From contig PSMW01000012.1 of the NCBI GenBank assembly GCA_040290295.1, positions 1-64,000 on the forward strand: 64,000 nucleotides of DNA, in the 5' to 3' direction. The translations under genes and the position numbers were made by a program. This document shows, piece by piece, positions 15,944 to 26,333 of the stretch. Below the pieces are notes generated by a model. That model did no database searches. It was given only the letters and a program-made list of their open reading frames with translations, and had not been told where the DNA came from. Numbering within the stretch: position 1 is the first letter of the stretch; the number at the start of each line of letters is the position of its first letter. The stretch is from CAADGV01 sp040290295 (GTDB lineage: Bacteria; Bacteroidota; Ignavibacteria; UBA10030; UBA6906).

Positions 15944-18105
15944 TCATCTCAGTAGCGTAATGCGGATCGTCGATGTTCTGTGTTCAGCCTTCAGTCGAAC
16001 GAGATACACTCCGCTTGCAGCGTGCGTTGCATCCCAGACGGCGACGTACACGCCTGGCTCTTTGATTTCATCGACGAAAGTTGCCACCTCCCTGCCGAGG
16101 ATATCGAACACGCTTAACGAAACATGACTGAGTTTTCCGATCTCGTACCGTATTTGGGTCAGTCCATTAAAAGGGGTTCGGATAGTTTTGATACAGCGCG
16201 AACGCAAATGGCGACGTCAGCAGGTTGCCGACAACCGATGTTATCGCACTACCCAACACGGTATCGGATGGTGCGCTCGGGTTGCCCGACGAGTCAAGCG
16301 CTGTCGTACAGTAGGCAAATGTTCCACTCACACTATCGACCCATGTCGTATCCCTCGTGGGCGTGGTCGTCAAGAGGATGTACGGTCCAAGAGGTGAAGG
16401 AGTAACGGAACGGTACACGTTATACCCAAGCAGATCCATCTCGTTGTTCTGCCTCCACCTCAAGCGTACAGCATGAGCGAGACTTTCTGCAACAAGTCCT
16501 GTGGGCGGAAGCGGAATACTGCGCGGTACCGCATGTAACTCGGTGATGAACCCTTCGCCTCCAGCGACGTCCACCACCGACACGTCGACGACATAGTGCA
16601 CACCTTCTGTCAATCCCGTGACAAGTCGTGAGCGGGCCGTTTGGATGAACGAGGTGTCGTACACGCCGGGACTTCTCCCCACATATATCTTGTATGCAGC
16701 AAAGTCCAGCACTGGCACACTGTCCCAGGTTGCAAAAAGCGCGGAGCCGTTCCCACGATCTCGTAGCCGATAACCGGCAACGGGAGGTGGTAGCTGGTCG
16801 AGCGTAATGAGTGTAGCAAGACCCGCACGAACGATTTGAGTACAATATGGAATGTCGATATACTGCAAGAGATCGTTCGGTGTGTGGTAGTATGGGTTGA
16901 AGTCGCGCTCGATGAGGAAGACGGCTTTGTATCCTTGTTGCCAAAACGAGTAGCTATCGCTACCGCTACGATAGGATGTGGTCAGGACAGGCGTCACTGG
17001 TGTGTATGCTGTAGCGGCAAGGGCATGGACAGAGGAGAGCGCCTTGGCTCCCGTGTACCACACCACGTACACGTCGCGGTCGGGCTGTGACTGATTGCGA
17101 TAACCGATCATGTCGTAATTCAACATTGCCCGAATATCGCGTTGAGCTTGGCGCGCACGCTGTGCGTAGCTCGCACTGCCGCGCAAGCCTGCCTCTTCCG
17201 CAGCGAACCCGATGAAGCGCAGTGTATGCACGGGCTGATAGTTCAACGCCGTGATCACACGCGCCATCTCGATGGCAGCGGTCGCTCCCGAAGCATTGTC
17301 GTCCGCACCCGGCGCCTGAAAAACGTTCGACGAGTACGAGTCATGATGGCCCCCCCACAATCAACTCACGCGACGGGTTGATCATACCTGGAAGCGTTGC
17401 CACGACGTTTGCCTGGCATGTTCCACTGTACTGGAAGCTATCCAGACGGACATCGGTGATGCCAGCGGCAAGATACTGCGCTCGCACCCAGCGCGAGACC
17501 GAATCACGATTTACGTTGTTCCAATACCGCGTGCCGAAGTTCTGCATGCTTTGAATGGAATTCCGCACTAACGTATCCGAGACAAGGCTGATGAGACTGT
17601 CGATGATGCTGCGCGTTCGAGCACTCATGACGCTCGGCAAACGGGACGTTGCAGGGTCGAACGGAATCTCGAAACGTTCAATTTCCACACACGCAAAGCC
17701 CCGAGCACGTAACTCCTCGAACACCTCGGATGTCCCCTTGATTACAATGGCATCGTCTTCTGCATAAGCGATGATCGCCCCAAGAGACTCAAGCGTTACA
17801 CCGACCTGCATTGGATGTGGACGTGAGACGATCGCGTACTGAGTGCTCCATGGCCGATCATCGACAATCACACATTGCATATGTCGTTTCCTCAAATACG
17901 AGAACGCTTGACGCGCGGTGCCCGCCAGATACGAGGTACCGAGCCGATGGTAGAATCATATCGGCGAAGGCGCGATCTGCAGCGCTTGCGTACACTCCGC
18001 AGTCGGAATGGCGATCAAGAGTTCGTCTTCTTGCGCAACGGAGGACGTGAATGAAACAACAAGTATGGAAAGAACAACGAACACCGGGCGAAGTCTCTGC
18101 TTCAT
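15944..18105 (-). pseudogene. Secreted M28-family metallopeptidase with type IX sorting domain, interrupted
   Basis: The start at 18105 (GGAGA upstream) encodes a signal peptide MKQRLRPVFVVLSILVVSF...SVAQ. All M28 zinc ligands are readable: VGGHHDS, GADDNASGA, FAAEEAGLRGS, LNYDMIGY and PYYHTPNDL. Two fibronectin-like repeats and a C-terminal sorting domain (FALYQNYPNPF, then SVFDILGREVATF) follow. Three lesions break it: an in-frame TGA at 17958-17956 (codon 50), one extra G in a G7 run near 17349-17355, and one extra T (minus strand) at about 16167-16170 directly after YPNPF. With these corrected the protein has about 720 residues and is an exported cell-surface aminopeptidase. Confidence 0.8.
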
Positions 18106-18316
18106 GGCTTGTCTCCTTCATGCTTGTAGAATGACTCTCCTCCCTCCGCTACAAGCCGGCAAAGCGCTGCGCGGTGAGTGTGAAGCGCATCGGTTATGGG
18201 GGTGTGCCGGAGTGGAGAACTCAGCGGAATAATGGGAAGGAACAACCGAGCGGCGGCGACTTCTCGCCCGCCACTACGGAAGAAGTATGGCGAAACTCGG
18301 GTTTACATGAAACAGC
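18106..18316. other. Intergenic region between two interrupted type IX cargo genes
   Basis: No gene is seen in these 211 bases. A hairpin (18252-18272) is listed separately. The stretch GCCGGAGTGG near 18208 recalls a tRNA D-arm, but no acceptor or T-arm accompanies it. Confidence 0.5.
18252..18272 (-). terminator. Hairpin downstream of the second type IX cargo gene
   Basis: GGCGGCGA (18252-18259) pairs with TCGCCCGCC (18264-18272) around a CTTC loop, with one bulged C. On the minus strand it follows the stop at 18317 by about 45 bases and is trailed by GCTCGGTTGTTCC. Weak terminator character. Confidence 0.35.
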
Positions 18317-21300
18317 TTATCGTACCAGCATCATACGTTTACTCATCACGACGGAACCTGCACGCAATTGGTAGAGATACACGCCACTGGCAACAAGCGC
18401 ACCGTGACGGTTCTTTCCATCCCACACAATCTGATGCAAGCCTGCGGGGACCTGCGCGTACTCGAACGATCGGACTTCCCTCCCGAGCACGTCATAAATC
18501 TTTAACGACAGATCGCTTCGCACCGGAAGCCCGACTTCGATCGTCGTTGTGGGATTGAATGGATTGGGATAGTTCTGGCTGAGCGTGAATGCCATGGGCA
18601 ACCTCATCGCACCGCTCACGCCCGTGCCCGCGCTGAGGCCCCCGAAAGCAAAGCGACATTGCCCTCATTCCCACCCATCAAGATTTCGAAACTGTTGTTG
18701 CCGTCCAGGTCCGGCACAGCGGCAACTTCACGAGATTGCGCTGTGCCTGTTGCATAGAGCGCAAGCTGCGAACCGTCCTGCCCTTTGACGATCATGGTTC
18801 CCTGATTTTGTACAGCGATCGCCACATCGTCATAACCATCGTTGTTGAGATCGGGTATTGCGGCGGCACCCATCGTGTTGCCGGTAGGAAGCGACCACAC
18901 GATGTTACCGTTGGCCCCATTGAGGCAATAGATACCACCGCCCAGCAGCGGCGCAAGCACTTCATCAACTGCATCGCCCGTAACATCGCGTAGGCGGACA
19001 AGTTGCATCACGCCGCTACCGCCGATCGAGCGACTCCATCGTTGCGTACCCGTTGCACCGCTAAGGCGATATACAGGACCCCAAAATGCGCTGACGATAA
19101 CATCCGGCGGTTGCGCGGCGACAGGAAATTCGATCACCTCTTTGCCGCCACCGCTTGCGCTCGTAAGAGGGAACTCCCACAGCAGTGCGCCGTTTGCGCC
19201 GTTATACGCACTTGCTTTGTACGATGGCTCACCAACACATCCCACAACATCGGGCACGCCGTCGTTCGTCACGTCGCCGATCGCCGCTACGGCGTGCGTG
19301 AACCCAAGCAGCGGCGCCTGCCACACAATCGTCCCGTTCGGTCCATTGAACAGATACACACGACGCCGCCCACCCACGCCACCGACGTCCGTTGCGCTCG
19401 CAGCCGCTACACCGTCAGGCACTCCATCGCCGGTGAAGTCTCTGCTGACATCCACTCCCGTAAAATCTCCAAGACTAAAACTGTCCGGATGATCCGTACC
19501 GAATTGCCAAATAATACGACCGCTGCGACCGTTGAGGACGTACACGTGTTCGTTGCCGCTATCGGTACCGATAATGACATCCTTGTAGCCGTCGGAGTTC
19601 ACGTCGGCAACTGCCAACGCCTTTTGATGCGAGTAGTCACCCGTCGCGCCGATCGAGCCTGCGCTGCAGCTAGCAATATACGTATTGAACTCCCATAATG
19701 AATCGTTCGACACCGAGGCATTGCCGTTCAACGCCATCGTCCAGTAGTTTTCGACAGAGATGACGACGTCTGGTTTGCCCTCGCCGGAAATGTCGCTGAT
19801 CGTGCGGACCGCCTTGACCAACTTTTGATTCGCACTCGTTCGTGGATTGTTTGGAACGGTGTACATCCAGAGCGGCTGGCCAATCGGTAGAGATGTCGCG
19901 TCGCCGCTACCGTTCAACAGTACATTCGTGATGGGTCCATTCGACGCGTTAGTTGTAATCTTCAGCGTGTCTGCATAGGAAACACCCGCAGCCGGCACGA
20001 ACCAGACCCGCACGTAGGCAACGCCGAGAGAGTCAATGATCAAAGGGAGACTCACCGAATCGACTCTGAATGCATTCGACCATGTTGTTAGGGCCGAGAT
20101 GGTGAGTGTCGGTGCTCCAAGATTCTGTAGGGTCATGAGCCATAGGTTGGAACTCCTTACCCGGCGCTCGTTGAAAGCATAATTGGGTGGAACCGAAATA
20201 TGCGGCGTGCCGTACAAGCCGAAACCTCTCGCTGCAACGATCTTAAGACCTTCATCCGGATCGTTGGAAAACACGCACACACTTGCCGAATCGCTCCCGA
20301 ACGTCGTCGGCGCGAACGTCAACGGGAATTGCAACGAACTGTTCGCCGGAATCGTCACGGGAGTTGCGAACGTCGTTGTGAACTGCGATGAGAGGAGGAT
20401 GCGCACGCTGTTGATGGTTAACGGTGCCGTCCCGAGGTTGTTCAGACTCAGTTGGAGGGTTTTCGGCGAGCCAATGCGCGTGCCCGAGAAATCCACAAGA
20501 CTCACAATGTCGATGTCCGGCGTACCGCTGCCGGTCAAGTCATACTTGTACAGCGAACGGCCCGAGGTTGCGCCAACAGGTTCGGCGACAAGCCAGAGAT
20601 ACCGTCCGTCCCATGCAAGTCCTCGCGGATTAATATCGACGTTCGGCGGTTCGGGCGCATGGGAATCGTCCGCACCGTGTCGTGCGTAACCGGATTGACG
20701 ACATAGATGAGGTTTTGGTTTGGCTTGCTTCCGTTCAAATCCATCGCGTAGTACAAGTACTGACCATCCCATGCAATGCCTTGCGGCTGCAAGCCGATAG
20801 TCTGGATGCTGTCCACCACCGACTTCGTCGCCCAGTTGATCTTGTAGAGGTATGTTGAACTGGAGATGGAAGTGGATGTGTAATCCGAAACCCAAAGAAA
20901 GTTCCCATCCCAACACGCGCCGCCAAGGTATCTATTGGAGGGCCAGCGAATCGAATCGACAAGTGCACCTTGATGCGTGAGCTTGTAGATCGCACATGCC
21001 GCCGTGTAACGCCGCACGTAATAGAAGTGTGTTCCGTCGTATGCCAAGCCTTGGCTGTATCCACTGCTCGGGTTGAGGCTATCGATGGGCACCCCGTTGT
21101 GGTTTGTCGTATAGATAAATCCGTAGTTGTACACCGAAGTGGTGCTGGTACCGCTTGAGATGAAGAGCCGAGTCGAATCAGCCGCAATGCCCCAGGCCTG
21201 ATTCCAATACGTCGTGTTTGGCAAAGGGAGAACTCGAACGATACTCTGTGCCTTCACCATAACTGCGTACTGCGGAACGAGCGCAAGCAATCCAACGAAC

Positions 21301-21317
21301 AGTCAGAACAGTTTCAT
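18317..21317 (-). pseudogene. Large secreted FG-GAP/beta-propeller protein with type IX sorting domain, interrupted
   Basis: ATG at 21317 with GGAGG six bases upstream starts MKLF, then TGA (21305-21303), then LFVGLLALVPQYAVMVKA, a signal peptide. The body has SMP-30/NHL-like repeats (GLAYDGTHFYYV, GACWDGNFLWVSD, GIAWDGQYLYYA), an Ig-like middle (SLNNLGTAPLTINS), and integrin-type FG-GAP repeats (DVNSDGYKDVIIG, DVTNDGVPDVVG, DLNNDGYDDVAIA). The end is FTLSQNYPNPFNPTTTI with a type IX sorting domain. Besides the TGA at codon 5 there are two frameshifts: near 20663 one C is missing (MRP then EPPNVD) and near 18649 one G is missing in a G5 run. The restored product is about 1000 residues. Confidence 0.78.
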
Positions 21318-21727
21318 GAAGCCTCCATGGTCAGGATGCGTTGGTGGTGAACGAGGGCGGGAGTGCGTGAAGCGAAGACCCCGACAGACAATGAGAAAAA
21401 TTTTCTCGGCCAATGCAACATGCACATCCACCCGGGAGTGCGTCTGACAATTCGCGGGAGAGGGTTACGCGATGGCACGGCGCCGAGAATGGCATCGTTC
21501 TCATTTCCATCCCAAACCACTTCATCTCTCTGGTAAGAATTGAGGCGGGGTGGAACGTCGACCTTGTTGAACGTTTGTTCTTGGTCGTCGCTCCCTCGCG
21601 TGAGATGCTCCATCGGGATCTCGGTGCGTCATCACTCTGGCATTTCGCTCGGAGTTTCCAGATATTGAATAGGAATCTGCGTCACCGCACCCTATCTGTA
21701 CAACGATCGTCAAGAGGAGGTAACATC
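21318..21727. other. Divergent intergenic region, 410 bases
   Basis: No gene is visible between the minus-strand cargo gene and the plus-strand M16 operon. It holds the perfect palindrome GAGAAAAATTTTCTC (about 21396-21410). The plus-strand frame that crosses the region from 21413 is only an open extension of the M16 gene and has no coding character. Promoters for both sides should lie here, but I could not fix one with confidence. Confidence 0.5.
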
Positions 21728-23152
21728 ATGGACCATCCCATATTCGCTCCATCACCGCCGCGCGGAGCAATCCGGCTGCGCCTGCTCTTCACACTCATCA
21801 TCGGTAGTTCGTTCATGATCTCGGCAAACACAGTTTCGGCACAAACCACCATACGTTTCGAGCAATACAGATTGGAGAATGGAATGACCGTCATCCTCCA
21901 CGAAGACCACTCGGCGCCTGTCGTTGCCGTTGTGGTGATGTACAACGTCGGCTCCAAGAACGAGAAGAAGGGCAGGACGGGTTTCGCCCATCTGTTCGAG
22001 CACATGATGTTCCAAGGATCGAAGCACGTCGCGGACGACGAGCACTTCAAGCTGTTGCAAGAGATCGGCGCAAACATCAACGGCTCCACCTCCACCGACA
22101 GGACGAACTACTTCGAGGTGGTGCCCAGCAATCATCTCGAGCTTGCACTGTATCTCGAGTCGGATCGGATGGGCTTCCTTCTGCCTGCTATGACGCAAGC
22201 AAAGCTGGATAACCAGCGCGATGTCGTCAAGAACGAACGCCGTCAACGTGTTGACAATCAGCCGTACGGTACCGCCGAAGAAAAGATCAACAAGGCACTC
22301 TACCCCGACACGCACCCGTACAGTTGGCCCGTGATCGGATACATGGAAGATCTTTCTGCCGCGACGTTGGACGACGTGAAGGAATTCTTCCGCATCTACT
22401 ACGCACCGAACAACGCGGTGCTCTCCATTGCCGGCGATTTCGAACCGGCACAAGTGAAGGAGTGGGTGAAGAAATACTTCAGTCCGATCCCCCGAGGAGC
22501 GGACGTCCCACATCCGGGACCCATGCCGGTTGAATTGACCGAAGACAAGCGGCTGGTGTTCGAAGATAAGGTGCAACTGCCGCGGCTGTATATGCATTGG
22601 CATTCCGCGCGCGGCTATACGCGAGAAGACGCTGTGCTGGACGTTCTTGCCGATATCCTCGGCTCGGGCAAGAATTCCCGCCTCTATAAATCCTTGGTGT
22701 ACGAAAAGCAAGTCGCACAGTCGGTGAATGTATATCAACAAAGCCAACTCTTGACAAGCAAGTTTGCCATCGAAGTCACTGCCAAACCCGGTAAGACGCT
22801 CTCGGAGATGGAAACGCTCGTCAACCAAGAGGTGGAGCGGTTGCTGGCAGAAGGTGTGACCGAAAAAGAGATTCAGACATCGCTGAACAATCGCGAAGCA
22901 TCCCTCGTGAACAGCCTTGCGACCGTGTTGGGAAAGGCGAACTCGCTCGCCTCGTTCTTCATCTTCACCGGCGATCCCGACAACATCAACAAAGAGCTTG
23001 ATCGCTACAAGGGCATCTCTCGCGAAGAATTGCTCGCGGTCGCCAAGCGAACGTTTGGCGGAAAGAAGGTGGTTCTGAGCGTCGTTCCAGAAGGCAAAAC
23101 GAATTTGGCTGCCGAGCAAAAAGTGCTTCAGCGGAAAGGAGGCGTCGAATGA
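21728..23152 (+). CDS. M16-family zinc peptidase, catalytic subunit
   Basis: The product has 474 residues with a signal peptide (RLRLLFTLIIGSSF...VSAQ). The inverted zinc motif is HLFEH (His88, Glu91, His92) and the third ligand is Glu170 in VVKNERRQRV, so this subunit should be active. It has the M16B two-domain length. The ATG at 21728 follows AGAGGAGG. The product is probably periplasmic. Its stop overlaps the next gene as ATGA, the arrangement of bacterial M16 heterodimers in which a catalytic and a substrate-binding subunit are made together. Confidence 0.9.
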   Translation: MDHPIFAPSPPRGAIRLRLLFTLIIGSSFMISANTVSAQTTIRFEQYRLENGMTVILHEDHSAPVVAVVVMYNVGSKNEKKGRTGFAHLFEHMMFQGSKHVADDEHFKLLQEIGANINGSTSTDRTNYFEVVPSNHLELALYLESDRMGFLLPAMTQAKLDNQRDVVKNERRQRVDNQPYGTAEEKINKALYPDTHPYSWPVIGYMEDLSAATLDDVKEFFRIYYAPNNAVLSIAGDFEPAQVKEWVKKYFSPIPRGADVPHPGPMPVELTEDKRLVFEDKVQLPRLYMHWHSARGYTREDAVLDVLADILGSGKNSRLYKSLVYEKQVAQSVNVYQQSQLLTSKFAIEVTAKPGKTLSEMETLVNQEVERLLAEGVTEKEIQTSLNNREASLVNSLATVLGKANSLASFFIFTGDPDNINKELDRYKGISREELLAVAKRTFGGKKVVLSVVPEGKTNLAAEQKVLQRKGGVE

Positions 23153-24591
23153 AATCCCTCATGCTCTTCGTTACGTCATTCTGTTTCAGTATGGGAGTGG
23201 CCATGACGGCATTCACGCAAGACCTTGATCGTACCATCAAACCGAGAGCGCAGGGGGCTCCTGCCATCAAGCTGCCCGCCATTCAAAAGGCAACACTGAA
23301 CAATGGCTTGAGCGTCTGGCTCGTCGAGGACCACGAGTTGCCTCTCGTCGCGTTCAATTTGGTCGTGTCGTCGGGCAGCGACCACGATCCTCTCGATCAG
23401 CCTGGTTTAGCTTCGATGACCGCCGAAATGCTCGACGAAGGCACGTCGTCGCGAACCGCCTTGCAGATAGCGGAAGCGTTGGATTTTATAGGCGCGACGC
23501 TTTCCGTCAATGCCTTTACCGATGGTTCCACCGTTGCGCTGAATACTCTCACGAAGCATCTCGACACAGCACTCGATGTCTTCGCCGACGTGCTGGTCAA
23601 TCCTACCTTCCCCGAAAAAGAATTCGAGCGCTTACGCCAACAGCGCCTCACCTCGTTGCTCCAACAGAAAGATCGACCGGCGGCGATTGCTTCGCTGACG
23701 TTCTACAAACTTCTGTACGGAACGAAACACCCATACGGGCTCAATCCGTCCGGTACTGAAGCATCGCTGAAGGCGATGAAGCGCGACGACGTTGCGCAAT
23801 TCCACCAAAAGTATTACCGCCCGAACAACGCTACACTCATCGTCGTCGGCGATGTATCGATGGGGGACATCGTAGCGAAGCTCGAGCACCTGCTTGCGTC
23901 GTGGAAGCGTGCTGATGTCTCCAGAGTGATTCTTCCCCCTCCCCCGCTCTCTTTTCGCCAAGCCGTGCTGATCGACAAGCCGGGCGCTCCACAATCGGAG
24001 GTACGCATCGGCAGCATCGGAGCGGCTCGCAACACGCCGGATTTCTTCCCGCTCACCGTGATGAATACGGTGCTGGGCGGCCAGTTCAGCAGCAGGTTGA
24101 ACATGAATCTCCGCGAGCGACGTGGCTTCACCTACGGGGCACGTTCGAATTTCTCGTTCAACAAGTACCCGGGTCCCTTTCTCGCCAGCGCGGCTGTCAC
24201 CACATCGAAGACCGACAGCGCAGTGTTCGAATTCTTCTACGAAATCGAACGGATGCAACGATTGGGCATCACGCCTGAGGAACTGGAATTCGCAAAGAAG
24301 AGTCTGACGGGCTCGTTTGCGCGAACATTCGAAACACCCACGCAAATTGCCAGTGCCTTGCAATCCATCGTCCTGTATAATCTGCCGATGGACTACTTTA
24401 ACTCCTATCTTCAGAAGATCAACAACGTCACGCTCGACGACGTCAGCAGGGTTGCAGCCGATTATTTGGATTCATCCCGAATGGTCGTCGTCGTTGTAGG
24501 AGATGCAAAAACTATTCGATCGGGATTGGAGAAGTTGAATATCGGGAAGTTGGTCATGAGCGATGCCGACGGCAATCGCTTAACACAGTAG
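23149..24591 (+). CDS. M16-family peptidase, non-catalytic partner subunit
   Basis: A 480-residue protein with an N-terminal signal (MLFVTSFCFSMGVAMTAFTQ). It has the M16 fold, but the zinc motif is replaced: the region aligned to HxxEH reads LASMTAEMLDEGT, with no histidines. It retains the C-terminal Arg-Tyr pair (LRERRGFTYGARSNF) that contacts substrate backbone. This is the pattern of the alpha-type partner in mitochondrial processing peptidase and bacterial M16B pairs. Overlap of four bases with the catalytic gene. Confidence 0.88.
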   Translation: MKSLMLFVTSFCFSMGVAMTAFTQDLDRTIKPRAQGAPAIKLPAIQKATLNNGLSVWLVEDHELPLVAFNLVVSSGSDHDPLDQPGLASMTAEMLDEGTSSRTALQIAEALDFIGATLSVNAFTDGSTVALNTLTKHLDTALDVFADVLVNPTFPEKEFERLRQQRLTSLLQQKDRPAAIASLTFYKLLYGTKHPYGLNPSGTEASLKAMKRDDVAQFHQKYYRPNNATLIVVGDVSMGDIVAKLEHLLASWKRADVSRVILPPPPLSFRQAVLIDKPGAPQSEVRIGSIGAARNTPDFFPLTVMNTVLGGQFSSRLNMNLRERRGFTYGARSNFSFNKYPGPFLASAAVTTSKTDSAVFEFFYEIERMQRLGITPEELEFAKKSLTGSFARTFETPTQIASALQSIVLYNLPMDYFNSYLQKINNVTLDDVSRVAADYLDSSRMVVVVVGDAKTIRSGLEKLNIGKLVMSDADGNRLTQ

Positions 24592-24644
24592 GCAACTGGC
24601 TGAAAGGGATGGACTGCCCGCGATGGGCACTCCACGGTATCGCT

Positions 24645-25655
24645 TCACTTGAGTTTTGCCAAGATGGCGTCGGTCATCTCCGTCGTTCCGACATAGCCTT
24701 CCGCTTTGATGTCCTTCGTAACGCTTTTTCCTTCTCGCAACACAGCGGCAACCGCCTGCTCGATGCGGTCGGCAGCCGACTCCTCGCCGAGATGGCGCAG
24801 CATCATCACGCCTGCCAAGATGAGAGCGCATGGATTGGCAAGATTTTTCCCCGCGATGTCGGGAGCGCTGCCGTGAACTGCTTCGAAGATTGCGGCCTCA
24901 TAACCAATGTTCGCACCCGGGGCTAAACCCAATCCTCCCACTAATCCCGATGCGAGGTCGGAGAGAATATCGCCGAACAGATTCGTCGTCACGATGACGT
25001 CGAATTGATATGGATTGATCACCATCTGCATCGCCATGTTGTCGATGATTTTATCGTTCGACTCGACGTCGGGATACTGGCGCGCGATGTCTCGAGCAAC
25101 TTCCAGAAACAATCCTCCCGTGTACTTGAGAATGTTTGCCTTGTGGACGGTGGTGACTTTCCTCCGACCGTGTTTGCGTGCATACTCATAGGCGTAACGG
25201 ATGATTCGTTCCGAGCCGGCCCTCGTGACGATCCCGATCGTCTCTGCCGCGGAACGCGATGGATCGATGTAGTGCTCGATCCCTGCATAAAATTCTTCTG
25301 TATTCTCACGGACGATGACGAGGTCGATATTGGTGTAACGCGAGGGAACACCGTCGAATGATCGGGCTGGTCGCACATTGGCGTACAGATCGAACTCTTT
25401 GCGCAGCGCAACGTTCACGCTCCGAAAGCCCGACCCAACAGGTGTCGTCAACGGACCTTTGAGTGCAACCTTGTTTGCGCTGATGGACTCCAAAACATTC
25501 GGTGGAAGAGGATCACGATATTTGTCGATAGCAGCCATCCCGGCTTCCACTGTATCCCATTGTATCTTTACACCGGCCGCTTCGATAACCTTTACGGTTG
25601 CTTCGGCAATGCTCGGACCGATCCCATCGCCGGGGATGAGTGTTACTCTGTGCAT
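24645..25655 (-). CDS. NAD-dependent isocitrate dehydrogenase (isocitrate/isopropylmalate dehydrogenase family)
   Basis: At 336 residues this is a beta-decarboxylating dehydrogenase. VTLIPGDGIGPSIAEA is the N-terminal block, SVNVALRKEFDLYANVRPA and LVIVRENTEEFYAGIEH give substrate Arg and Tyr positions, and VTTNLFGDILSDLASGLVG holds the Mg-binding Asp pair. The block VHGSAPDIAGKNLANP precedes the cofactor region. The NTEEFYAGIEH form and length favour isocitrate rather than isopropylmalate as substrate. No leu genes are nearby. It has its own promoter and converges with the M16 operon. Confidence 0.87.
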   Translation of the reverse strand: MHRVTLIPGDGIGPSIAEATVKVIEAAGVKIQWDTVEAGMAAIDKYRDPLPPNVLESISANKVALKGPLTTPVGSGFRSVNVALRKEFDLYANVRPARSFDGVPSRYTNIDLVIVRENTEEFYAGIEHYIDPSRSAAETIGIVTRAGSERIIRYAYEYARKHGRRKVTTVHKANILKYTGGLFLEVARDIARQYPDVESNDKIIDNMAMQMVINPYQFDVIVTTNLFGDILSDLASGLVGGLGLAPGANIGYEAAIFEAVHGSAPDIAGKNLANPCALILAGVMMLRHLGEESAADRIEQAVAAVLREGKSVTKDIKAEGYVGTTEMTDAILAKLK

Positions 25656-25699
25656 GCGTTTTCCTACAATGAATGGTGAGATGGAATAAAAGCAGGCAA

Positions 25700-25728
25700 A
25701 AGGTACACAAAAGGGGTAGGAGTTTCAA
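25700..25728 (-). promoter_or_regulatory. Promoter of the isocitrate dehydrogenase gene
   Basis: TTGAAA (25728-25723), 17 bases, TACCTT (25705-25700), about 45 bases before the ATG. Confidence 0.6.
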
Positions 25729-25752
25729 TGAAATGGAAGTGATCGAGCGTGC

Positions 25753-26157
25753 TCAGTTCACGACGGTTAAGCGCATCGAATCCGCGTACACCGTCATCGT
25801 GAGCTTCATCGGCTTTCGCGGGTCGATGCCCGGAAAGAATCCCAGTGCCGTCAGTTCTACGCACCGGCTGTTGCCGGTCTTCGAGATGAAATAGCGGGCG
25901 TACGTCCGCGAGAATGTGGGAACGAGGCGTTCGAATCCCTGAGGTGTTGCGGTCAACCCGATGAATGTACCGTCTCCTCCACCATCTTCGAACGATCGTG
26001 TGCGATAGCTCTGCGCCGACAACGCAAGCTGCTGGAGATCGTTCGACATGGCGGTACGATGGTCCGCTTCATCATCCCGGACAATCGCATACGCCGAGAG
26101 GGCAATGCCCGCAATACAAAGGGCAAGAATCAGGAAAACGATTTGCTGTTGTCCCAT
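25753..26157 (-). CDS. Pilin-like membrane-anchored protein
   Basis: A 134-residue protein starting MGQQQIVFLILALCIAGIAL: a short polar head, a hydrophobic helix, then DDEADHRTAMSNDLQQLAL, an amphipathic continuation as in type IV pilins and pseudopilins. The rest is a small beta-rich domain ending in a strand-rich tail. The design resembles the three anchored proteins at 13226-15676. No classical prepilin cleavage motif is seen. Function unknown. Confidence 0.6.
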   Translation of the reverse strand: MGQQQIVFLILALCIAGIALSAYAIVRDDEADHRTAMSNDLQQLALSAQSYRTRSFEDGGGDGTFIGLTATPQGFERLVPTFSRTYARYFISKTGNSRCVELTALGFFPGIDPRKPMKLTMTVYADSMRLTVVN

Positions 26158-26333
26158 GATGAGCGCTATCGAAACGAGTTGGAGGTATCGAACTTCCGAG
26201 GTGCCGGATCAAATATTGATGAGATCGATACAAGAAGCAATGCTCGGCAAAGACGCGGAGCCAACCTTGTCACCTCACGTGTGAGCGCATCAACGCATGT
26301 CACCCAACCGCCTTCACATCCTCGTGGAGTTCA
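26158..26333. other. Intergenic region upstream of the pilin-like gene
   Basis: No gene is visible in these 176 bases between the ComM stop and the next start. I could not place a promoter with confidence. Confidence 0.4.

Noticed and set aside
18195..18240. tRNA-like GCCGGAGTGG stretch
   Set aside because: It recalls a Ser/Leu D-arm, but there is no acceptor stem, anticodon arm or T-loop around it.
17956..21305. TGA recoded as an amino acid in segment B
   Set aside because: Many intact genes here, such as nth and relA, end in TGA at the expected place, and another lesion is TAG. No SECIS-like structure or selenoprotein family is involved.
21752..23119. Minus-strand open frame of 455 codons opposite the first M16 gene
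   Set aside because: The plus-strand M16 peptidase has all its motifs and a strong ribosome site; the antisense frame has none.
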